Assembly: GCA_937915475.1 (NCBI GenBank)
Contig: CALGIR010000309.1
Span: 1 to 7,438 of the forward strand
Direction of reading: 5' to 3'
From: an uncultured Bacteroidales bacterium
GTDB taxonomy: Bacteria > Bacteroidota > Bacteroidia > Bacteroidales > Tenuifilaceae
Length of the DNA stretch: 7,438 bases
This document shows positions 1 to 5,341 of this stretch, piece after piece. The stretch's first letter is position 1. Every line of letters starts with the position of its first letter. A program made the position numbers and the translations under genes. Under the pieces are notes generated by a model that was not told where the DNA came from, did not search any database, and saw only the letters and a program-made list of their open reading frames with translations.

Positions 1-1
1 T

Positions 2-70
2 GCTGAGGTTTATTTGGCGTAGTTCTATAGCGCACACTACTTTACAGAACTACGCCAAATAAACCTCAGC
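2..70. repeat. Perfect 25-bp inverted repeat with 19-nt spacer at window edge
   Basis: Bases 2-26 are the exact reverse complement of bases 46-70, separated by 19 unpaired bases (27-45). Pairing stops at base 1 against base 71 (T opposite T). The right arm lies inside NamZ-like coding sequence and reads ELRQINLS in frame. The left arm in that frame reads AEVYLA and then a TAG stop at 20-22, unlike the family; read on the opposite strand it repeats ELRQINLS. It is therefore an inverted copy of coding DNA, not an independent regulatory hairpin. It may be a fold-back chimera at a contig end or a genuine small inverted duplication. Confidence 0.9.
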
Positions 71-283
71 TGGCTGATGTATGCCTACCAATCATTTCCA
101 AGTAAAAGTAAATTTTTTAATTCATACTTTAACACCCTAGCTGGCAGTAAACAATTAAGAACAAGTTTAGAGAACGGCGATAGTGAGCAAAAAATCAAGA
201 AAGCATGGCAGTCTGATATTGATGAATTTATGCCAATCAGAAAAAAATACCTTATATATCCCGATTTTCAACCTATTGAATAA
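23..283 (+). CDS. namZ: C-terminal fragment of NamZ-type exo-beta-N-acetylmuramidase (DUF1343), 5' end missing
   Basis: Members of this family remove N-acetylmuramic acid from the non-reducing end of peptidoglycan fragments and are normally about 400 residues, so only the last 86 or so codons are here. The tail is typical: an INLSWLMYAYQ helix, then FFNSYFNTLAG, a WQSDIDEF segment and the closing IRKKYLIYPDF. Family-like sequence continues in frame upstream of the ATG at 77 (ELRQINLSWL from 47, open back to 23), so that ATG is internal and not the start. The frame meets a TAG at 20-22 inside the left arm of the inverted repeat. The gene is thus either cut by an assembly artefact or truly disrupted. 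Its stop TAA (281-283) overlaps the next start as TAATG, suggesting translational coupling to the methyltransferase. The family call rests on the C-terminal motifs only; the catalytic part is not visible. Confidence 0.72.
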   Translation, partial: FYSAHYFTELRQINLSWLMYAYQSFPSKSKFFNSYFNTLAGSKQLRTSLENGDSEQKIKKAWQSDIDEFMPIRKKYLIYPDFQPIE

Positions 284-882
284 TGTCAAAGAGCACTGAG
301 TGGAACAAAAGATACTCTAGCCCCGATTACGTATACGGAACAGAGCCTAACAAATTCCTTAAACAAGAATTGTCAAAACTTGCTACGGGTCGGCTTTTAC
401 TGCCGGGCGAGGGAGAAGGAAGAAATGCGGTATGGGCTGCCATAAATAAATGGGAAGTTACCGCTGTTGATATTAGTCAAGTGGGCAAGGAAAAAGCGAT
501 GAAACTTTTTTTCGCGCACAATGTTGAGGTTAACTATAGAGTGGGAAACATTCTAGAACTTAACTTTGATGAACAATTTAATGCAATAGGACTAATATAC
601 TTACATCTACCAAAAAAATTAAAGCAAACATTTGCCATTAAAATAGCTCAACTACTTGCTCCTAAAGGCACGCTAATTATGGAAACGTTCCATCCCGAAC
701 AGATTTTGCGCAACTCGGGTGGTCCTAAAAACCCAGACTACTTTGTTGCTCCCAACGAATTAAAAACCTATTTTAACATGCTAAACATTGTTAGCATTGA
801 AACGCAAGAAGTTTACCTAAACGAAGGGGCACACCACAAAGGAAAGGCAATGGTTATAAGAATGGTTGCAACTAAAGAATAA
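283..882 (+). CDS. Class I SAM-dependent methyltransferase (TehB/thiopurine-methyltransferase-like)
   Basis: This complete 199-residue protein has a single Rossmann-type methyltransferase domain. The N-terminus WNKRY..PDYVYGTEPNKFL (residues 7-26) is the usual opening of a small family annotated as SAM-dependent or tellurite-resistance-like methyltransferases. Motif I, which binds SAM, is LLLPGEGEGRNAV (38-50). The acidic residue that holds the ribose is D63 in VTAVDIS. The motif IV region is NAIGLIYLHLP (100-110), and LAPKGTLIMETFHPEQ (125-140) is the usual beta5 region. The C-terminus HHKGKAMVIRMVA matches the family ending. The position after beta3, often acidic, is N89 (GNI). The ATG at 283 overlaps the NamZ-like stop by one base, and RNase H follows after 14 bp, so the three may be co-transcribed. 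The substrate cannot be read from sequence; tellurite or thiol methylation is only a family guess. Confidence 0.85.
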   Translation: MSKSTEWNKRYSSPDYVYGTEPNKFLKQELSKLATGRLLLPGEGEGRNAVWAAINKWEVTAVDISQVGKEKAMKLFFAHNVEVNYRVGNILELNFDEQFNAIGLIYLHLPKKLKQTFAIKIAQLLAPKGTLIMETFHPEQILRNSGGPKNPDYFVAPNELKTYFNMLNIVSIETQEVYLNEGAHHKGKAMVIRMVATKE

Positions 883-896
883 GAATTTCAGCACGA

Positions 897-1529
897 ATGG
901 CAAAAAAAAAGTATTATGTAGTTTGGGACGGACAAAAAACTGGTGTTTTTGATAATTGGAGCGAATGCAAGAAAAGCATAAAGAATTATCCAAACGCCAA
1001 GTATAAATCCTTCCCAAGCAAACACGCTGCCGAACAGGCCTTTGCGGGAAACCACAAAGATTATATTGGTAAAACCGCTACCCCATCCATACAGTTAGAA
1101 GGGCTTAAAGAGAATCAGCCTAAACCTGTTTTCCCCTCACTGGCAGTTGACGCTGCTTGCAACACAGTAACTGGCGACATGGAATATAGAGGCGTTGATG
1201 CCCAGACTGCAACAGAGATATTTAGGCAAGGACCCTATTTTGATGGGACTAACAATGTGGGCGAGTTCCTTGCCATAGTTCACGGACTAGCCTATTTAAA
1301 GAAAAAAAATAGTGACCTTCCTATTTACACCGACTCGAAAACAGCCATTAGCTGGATTCGGAAAAAACGTGCCAATACAACATTAAAAAGAACACCTCGA
1401 AACGAAATACTATTTGATTTATTAGAACGAGCAGAGAAATGGGTTAAGGAAAACACATGGAGAAACCAACTTCTTAAATGGGAAACAAAAATATGGGGTG
1501 AAATCCCTGCCGATTTCGGAAGGAAATAA
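897..1529 (+). CDS. rnhA: Ribonuclease HI with N-terminal viroplasmin-like (hybrid-binding) domain
   Basis: The enzyme cuts the RNA strand of RNA-DNA hybrids in the cytoplasm, clearing R-loops and replication primers. Residues 5-49 form a caulimovirus-viroplasmin-like domain (YYVVWDGQKTGVFDNW..C, then A.YKSFPSKHAAEQAF), which in eukaryotic and some bacterial RNases H binds hybrid. A linker of about 30 residues leads to the catalytic domain (about 80-210). The four expected acidic residues are visible: D85 (AVDAAC), E123 (NNVGEFLAIVHG), D146 (YTDSKTA) and D206 in the closing IPADFGRK. The C-terminal WETKIWGEIPADFGRK is characteristic of the Bacteroidota form. The loop after the first Asp reads NTVTGD rather than the glycine-rich GNPG of classical RNase HI. 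The ATG start gives a full-length N-terminal domain, 14 bp after the methyltransferase stop. At 210 residues the length fits a complete two-domain enzyme. Confidence 0.93.
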   Translation: MAKKKYYVVWDGQKTGVFDNWSECKKSIKNYPNAKYKSFPSKHAAEQAFAGNHKDYIGKTATPSIQLEGLKENQPKPVFPSLAVDAACNTVTGDMEYRGVDAQTATEIFRQGPYFDGTNNVGEFLAIVHGLAYLKKKNSDLPIYTDSKTAISWIRKKRANTTLKRTPRNEILFDLLERAEKWVKENTWRNQLLKWETKIWGEIPADFGRK

Positions 1530-1572
1530 ACTAAACAAACACTATTCTACCTCCTAAATAGATCATTATTCA

Positions 1573-1580
1573 TAAATTTG
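1573..1580 (+). promoter_or_regulatory. Candidate Bacteroidota -7 element (TAAATTTG) before the Lol-type permease
   Basis: The octamer TAAATTTG fully matches the Bacteroidota -7 consensus TAnnTTTG and ends 26 bp before the TTG start of the permease gene, in the only sizeable gap of the left-hand gene run. No TTTG stands at the expected -33 distance, so the match is half a promoter. It would imply a leader of roughly 20 nt. Confidence 0.35.
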
Positions 1581-1606
1581 CCATACTTCACTTCAATCGA
1601 CAATTT

Positions 1607-2851
1607 TTGAAAACAGAAAATTTTATAGCAAACAGATTAACCAATCGGGAAGAAGCTAAAGGGAATCTTTCGCGACCGTTTATTAGGATTGCTACTATCG
1701 CTGTTGCCCTTAGCCTTGGGGTTATGATTATTGCCGTTGCTATTATTACAGGGTTTAAAAGCGAGATATCGGAAAAAACAATCGGCTTTGGCAGCCATAT
1801 CCAAATTATCAATTTCGATCGTAACATGTCGTTTGAAACCACGCCAATTAACAGTAACCAAGAATTCATTCCCGAATTGCTTTCAATTGATGGGATAAAA
1901 CACATTCAACCATTTGCTGTAAAACCTGGTATAATAAAAACTGATACCGACATACAAGGAGTTGTACTCAAAGGAATTACAGAGAATTTCGATTGGAGTT
2001 TCTTCCAAAAAAACCTTAAGCAAGGTAATGTTCTATCTATAAACGATTCAACCACATCCAACAATGTTGTAATTTCAAAAACCTTATCACTTCTACTATC
2101 ACTGAATGTAGGCGACAAGTTTGACATGTTTTTTGTTCAGGAACCCCCTCGCTTTAGGCGTTTTACAGTTGAGGGCATATATGATTCACAAATGGCTGAG
2201 TTCGACAGACTCTTCCTTATTTGTGACCTAAGGCATATCCAACAACTTAACGGATGGGATCCTAACCAAGTTACTGGTCTTGAAATCCTTATAAAGGATT
2301 TTAAAAAAATTCAGGACTTAACATTTAGGGTAGAAGATATTGTTGCTTTTCAATTCCTTGATGATGGATCCAGATTAAGGGTGCAAAGCATTATCGAAAA
2401 ATATCCACAAATCTTCGACTGGCTCGGAATTCAAGACTTAAACGTAATTATCCTCCTAGTACTAATGGTTGCAGTTGCCGGCATAAACATGATATCAGGC
2501 TTGTTAATCATTATCCTTGAACGAACCCATATGATTGGTATTTTAAAGGCTCTAGGTGCTGAAAATCGACTTATCCGAAATATCTTTATAATTCAATCTG
2601 GGCATATCATTGCCAGAGGACTGCTTTGGGGAAACATAATTGGGATTGGTCTTTGCCTATTACAGCATTACTCTGGTATTTTTAAACTCGATGAGGCAAA
2701 TTACTACCTTTCAACCGTTCCAATAAACATTGATGCTCTTCATATTGTTATAATAAACATTGGAACATTCATTGTAACCATTAGTATGCTACTAATCCCG
2801 TCTATGGTTGTATCACGTATTAGCCCTGACAAAACGATTAAGTTTGAGTAG
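1607..2851 (+). CDS. lolE: LolC/LolE-family lipoprotein-releasing ABC transporter permease (FtsX fold)
   Basis: An inner-membrane permease of the Lol system, which with the ATPase LolD extracts mature lipoproteins from the inner membrane and passes them to the periplasmic carrier. The 414-residue layout is standard. There is a short cytoplasmic start (FIANRL, then GNLSRPFIRIA) and TM1 at about 25-49. A periplasmic domain spans about 50-275, opening with SEKTIGFGSHIQI. TM2 is about 279-303, followed by the coupling segment LERTHMIGILKALGA (304-318) that contacts the ATPase. TM3 is about 324-352 and TM4 about 377-400. The tail RISPDKTIKFE is typical. The start is TTG at 1607: no ATG lies between it and the in-frame stop at 1559-1561, and KTENFIANRL aligns with the usual N-terminus. 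No lolD ATPase gene is in the window. The symbol is approximate because LolC and LolE cannot be separated here; another FtsX-type exporter is a less likely alternative. Confidence 0.87.
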   Translation: MKTENFIANRLTNREEAKGNLSRPFIRIATIAVALSLGVMIIAVAIITGFKSEISEKTIGFGSHIQIINFDRNMSFETTPINSNQEFIPELLSIDGIKHIQPFAVKPGIIKTDTDIQGVVLKGITENFDWSFFQKNLKQGNVLSINDSTTSNNVVISKTLSLLLSLNVGDKFDMFFVQEPPRFRRFTVEGIYDSQMAEFDRLFLICDLRHIQQLNGWDPNQVTGLEILIKDFKKIQDLTFRVEDIVAFQFLDDGSRLRVQSIIEKYPQIFDWLGIQDLNVIILLVLMVAVAGINMISGLLIIILERTHMIGILKALGAENRLIRNIFIIQSGHIIARGLLWGNIIGIGLCLLQHYSGIFKLDEANYYLSTVPINIDALHIVIINIGTFIVTISMLLIPSMVVSRISPDKTIKFE

Positions 2852-2976
2852 ATAAAAAAATTTTATAATCATTTCATACTTCTAACAAAAGAACTTTATT
2901 CAAAAAGTATCCGTTTACCCTGTGGCACTTCAAACTTAGTCCTGTATTTAATCTGCCAAAAATTACTGTTTGTTTT

Positions 2977-3006
2977 TTTGAATTACCGTCAAACAAGCTA
3001 TATTAG
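2977..3006 (+). promoter_or_regulatory. Possible Bacteroidota-type promoter (TTTG, 18 bp, TATATTAG)
   Basis: TTTG at 2977-2980 is followed after 18 bp by TATATTAG (2999-3006), which matches five of the six fixed positions of TAnnTTTG. The spacing is close to the roughly 19-bp gap known for Bacteroides sigma-ABfr promoters. It points toward the Nudix gene about 205 bp downstream and would start a transcript near 3013, just before the predicted hairpin. In DNA this AT-rich, such matches arise by chance. Confidence 0.3.
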
Positions 3007-3020
3007 TACAGTTCAACTCA

Positions 3021-3042
3021 ATTGTAGCTGCATAGTTGCAAT
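3021..3042 (+). other. Predicted RNA stem-loop in the leader of the Nudix gene
   Basis: Bases 3021-3029 (ATTGTAGCT) can pair with 3034-3042 (AGTTGCAAT) as a 9-bp stem closing the tetraloop GCAT. Two pairs are G-U wobbles, which become A-C mismatches on the other strand, so the structure favours a + strand transcript. It is followed by an A-rich rather than T-rich run, so it is not an intrinsic terminator for + strand transcription. No known riboswitch class is recognised. Confidence 0.3.
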
Positions 3043-3211
3043 TTCAAAAAAAAGCAACATACATTAACTTGGCTTAAACCTATCATTAGCGAAACAACAC
3101 CCAACAAACCATATAATGGCTATTTTATACACCTTTGTGGCATTCTAAGATTTAATTAACCAGCATAAAACAATATGCTATAATAACCGCAATAATATTG
3201 TTTATATTTTA

Positions 3212-3835
3212 ATGGGCGATTACAAAAGAACCGTAAAAAGAATTCAGCAGAATATTACAAAAAAGTTACCTGGTTTAACTGCTCAACTCAGGATGGCTCC
3301 GCTACTAAGTGATGGGGCAGAGTTCCCTTTAACACCAAGTAAAACCGCTAAACAAAGTGCAGTATTAATTGGTATTTATCCCAAAAACCATAATGCGCAT
3401 ACTATTCTCATAAAAAGGGCTGTATACGATGGTGTGCACAGTGGGCAGGTTAGTTTCCCTGGGGGTAAGTATGAAGAGGAAGATTTGGACCTTGTGGAAA
3501 CAGCACTTCGCGAAGCCCAAGAAGAAGTGGGAATTACACCTCAAAACGTTAAAATAATAGGCAAATTAACCCCTCTTTATATTTCTGTAAGTAACATGTT
3601 AGTCCTTCCTGTAGTTGGACTTATGCCTGAACCAAAAGACCTCCTGTTAAACCTCCAAGAAGTTGAATACATAATATCCCCAAGCCTTAGGCACTTGAAA
3701 GACAAGGCTTGCTTATCAGTAAAAACAATTGACAGCCATGGACGATTGATTACAGCACCTTACTTTGATGCAGAAAAAGAGATGATATGGGGCGCTACCG
3801 CAATGATTATCTCAGAATTAACCGAATTGTACTAG
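3212..3835 (+). CDS. Nudix hydrolase, probable coenzyme A pyrophosphatase (NudL/YeaB-like)
   Basis: Enzymes of this family hydrolyse CoA and its derivatives to 4'-phosphopantetheine and 3',5'-ADP. The 207-residue protein has a Nudix domain at about 46-195. The CoA-specific signature upstream of the Nudix box is visible at 65-85: ILIKR, then GVHSG (74-78), then FPGG (82-85). One position that is Arg in the classical signature is Gly here (G74), a form I associate with Bacteroidota homologues. The Nudix box runs from G85 to G107 and ends REAQEEVG, with the metal-binding glutamates E101, E104 and E105. The C-terminal IWGATAMIISELTELY is the usual family ending (WG.TA.i...l). The ATG at 3212 is preceded by an AT-rich leader without a Shine-Dalgarno site. 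The gene stands alone after a 360-bp gap and converges on the mltF-like gene. Nudix specificity often drifts, so the CoA assignment is family-based. Confidence 0.88.
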   Translation: MGDYKRTVKRIQQNITKKLPGLTAQLRMAPLLSDGAEFPLTPSKTAKQSAVLIGIYPKNHNAHTILIKRAVYDGVHSGQVSFPGGKYEEEDLDLVETALREAQEEVGITPQNVKIIGKLTPLYISVSNMLVLPVVGLMPEPKDLLLNLQEVEYIISPSLRHLKDKACLSVKTIDSHGRLITAPYFDAEKEMIWGATAMIISELTELY

Positions 3836-3842
3836 GCTAACG

Positions 3843-5246
3843 CTAATCTGGTAAGATGTTCTGATAGTGCTTATATCGCTGCATTATCTGGCTAACATAA
3901 TTATATGTTTCGTCGCCCTTAAAATACCCGTATTTTACGGTTGAGTCGCAGTAATAATCGGGATTTGACTTATTAAGTATAAAAAAGTCAACATTGTTGT
4001 CCCACACATTCGGATTCTTTCCGTGCTTTTTAGCCAAATTTCTTGCATCAATAACATGACCTAGACCCGCATTGTATGAAGCAAGTATAAACTTAATTCT
4101 TTGCTCAGGATCGGGTATACTATCAAACCTCTTTTCAAGCCATTTCAGATAACTGGCACCTGCTCTAATCTGGGTTTCTGGATCTGATTTTTGCAGAACA
4201 CCAAAAAAAGTAAATGTTGCAGGCATAAACTGCATTAAACCATAGGCTCCCATGTGCGATTGAGCATCGGGTTTAAACCTACTCTCCTGATACACCAAGG
4301 AAGCAAATAAACGCCAATCCCAGTCTATACTAGAACTAGCATTCCTAAATCCTTGATCGTACATTGAGATATTCCCCATCTTAATCTTAACATTTTCAGA
4401 TAGCACTCTACGTGCCCAAAATGGGTTATCATAGTATTTTCCCTTGATAATTCTATGTTCAGCAGTTTGAGCAAAACTTTCAATCCACTTGTTCAGCGCG
4501 CCTTGCAAACCTGTAGAGTTTTTATTAACGGCCCAAGCTAAATTCTGGTCAAAGCTAACGGGGGTATCAATGTCAATATTATCAAAGTAAAAAGAGTTAA
4601 CTCTTGCAACATCCTCATCACAAACCGTGAAATCAATTTCACCATTTGCCACCAACTCTATAAGTTCATCGGCTTCATACTTTGGCATTTCAACTACAAT
4701 TACTTGCGTACCATTCTCTTCAGCTAGGTTCTTGAGTCTTTGAACTGATACTGACCCTTTCTGAACATACACTATTTTATCGCCTAGGTCTATAAGATTT
4801 CGAATTGGGTTATAATCCACTCCTTTTTTCTGAACCAAAACTTGTCTCGTTGTACTATGGGGAAGTGTAAATAAAAAACTTTCTTTCCTCTTTGCAGTAA
4901 TGGTAAGGTTATTAGCAAAAATATCTACTTCTCCATTTGCAAGCATCTGAAAGGCTTCGTCAAGATTATTTTCAGCTATCAATTCCAACTTAACTCCTAT
5001 ATGCTGAGCAAATGCTTGAAGCATATCAAATTGATAGCCCATAGGCTCACCCTTATAAATAAAATAGTTAGTAGAATTGAAATCGGTGACAGTTGTTAAT
5101 ACCCCAATCCTTTTTATATCTTCAATATCACGTACACTCTTAATTGAAGTTATTTTTTTTGAATTAACTCCCATATCACAACCCGATAAAAAAACGAGCA
5201 ATAACAAGGACATTGACTTTACATTTAATGATCTAAACAATTTCAT
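3843..5246 (-). CDS. mltF: MltF-like membrane-bound lytic murein transglycosylase (lipoprotein, SBP + SLT domains)
   Basis: This enzyme cleaves the MurNAc-GlcNAc bond of peptidoglycan, forming 1,6-anhydro ends, while anchored to a membrane by lipid. The 467 residues start with a lipoprotein signal peptide, with lipobox LSGC and acylated Cys at 23. Residues about 43-275 form a family 3 periplasmic solute-binding domain (GVLTTVTDFN; GYQFDMLQAFAQHIGV; DIFANNLTITAKRKESFLFT). In MltF this domain is regulatory. Residues about 303-460 are the SLT catalytic domain, with catalytic Glu E321 in YQESRF, GLMQFMP (336-342), AGASYL (362-367) and SYNAGLGH (390-397). The final ETYNYV..I motif is also standard. 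The ATG at 5244-5246 is followed by an ordinary MKLFRS n-region, and its leader is AT-rich. The stop lies 7 bp from the Nudix stop on the other strand. The porin gene is upstream on the same strand, with a tandem repeat in the 95-bp gap. Confidence 0.93.
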   Translation of the reverse strand: MKLFRSLNVKSMSLLLLVFLSGCDMGVNSKKITSIKSVRDIEDIKRIGVLTTVTDFNSTNYFIYKGEPMGYQFDMLQAFAQHIGVKLELIAENNLDEAFQMLANGEVDIFANNLTITAKRKESFLFTLPHSTTRQVLVQKKGVDYNPIRNLIDLGDKIVYVQKGSVSVQRLKNLAEENGTQVIVVEMPKYEADELIELVANGEIDFTVCDEDVARVNSFYFDNIDIDTPVSFDQNLAWAVNKNSTGLQGALNKWIESFAQTAEHRIIKGKYYDNPFWARRVLSENVKIKMGNISMYDQGFRNASSSIDWDWRLFASLVYQESRFKPDAQSHMGAYGLMQFMPATFTFFGVLQKSDPETQIRAGASYLKWLEKRFDSIPDPEQRIKFILASYNAGLGHVIDARNLAKKHGKNPNVWDNNVDFFILNKSNPDYYCDSTVKYGYFKGDETYNYVSQIMQRYKHYQNILPD

Positions 5247-5281
5247 AACTAATTAATTATAAAAATTCAAGAAGTAAAAGT

Positions 5282-5338
5282 AAGGTAAATTTGATTAAAC
5301 TGAAAGGTAAATTTGATTAAACTGAAAGGTAAATTTGA
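5282..5338. repeat. Tandem repeat, 22-bp unit, 2.6 perfect copies
   Basis: Two identical 22-bp units (5282-5303 and 5304-5325) are followed by the first 13 bases of a third (5326-5338), with no mismatch. The array starts 3 bp past the porin stop codon and ends 35 bp before the mltF ATG (in - strand direction), filling most of that 95-bp gap. Each unit contains TAAATTTG on the + strand, with the AAATTT core recurring every 22 bp, about two helical turns. A 22-bp unit is not a multiple of three and lies outside both genes, so copy changes would alter spacing and not protein. Confidence 0.95.
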
Positions 5339-5341
5339 CGA

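Larger units (their letters stand above)
2852..3211. other. 360-bp AT-rich intergenic region without a gene
   Basis: I found no coding region here with family resemblance, and stops are frequent in all frames. It contains a promoter-like TTTG/TATATTAG pair (2977-3006) and a small predicted RNA hairpin (3021-3042), entered separately. Just after the permease stop is a short AT palindrome (ATAAAA, AAA, TTTTAT), too weak in GC to call a terminator. The length is unusual next to the 1-, 14- and 77-bp spacings of the preceding genes, so it probably holds the 5' control region of the Nudix gene. Confidence 0.6.

Noticed and set aside
1..70. Terminal inverted repeat of an insertion sequence
   Set aside because: The arms are only 19 bp apart, one arm is ordinary NamZ coding sequence, and no transposase or target duplication is visible.
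77..283. Free-standing 68-residue protein starting at the ATG at 77
   Set aside because: NamZ-like sequence continues in frame upstream to about base 47 or earlier, so the ATG is an internal Met of a truncated larger gene.
817..1017. Antisense 66-residue frame over the methyltransferase-RNase H junction
   Set aside because: It is opposite two confident coding regions, is rich in Cys, Phe and His in a way typical of shadow translations, and has no known domain.
1588..1905. Antisense 105-residue frame opposite the Lol-type permease (also the frames 1637-1861 and 1906-2127)
   Set aside because: They lie wholly or almost wholly inside a well-supported gene on the opposite strand and show no family motif. 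Their hydrophobic residues mirror the permease's membrane-segment codons.
2852..2871. AT palindrome after the permease stop as an intrinsic terminator
   Set aside because: The stem would be six A-T pairs with a 3-base loop and no GC, too unstable to support a terminator call.
2967..2995. 6-bp inverted repeat TGTTTG/CAAACA as an operator
   Set aside because: The arms are short, low in complexity and 17 bp apart; such pairs are expected by chance in this AT-rich gap.
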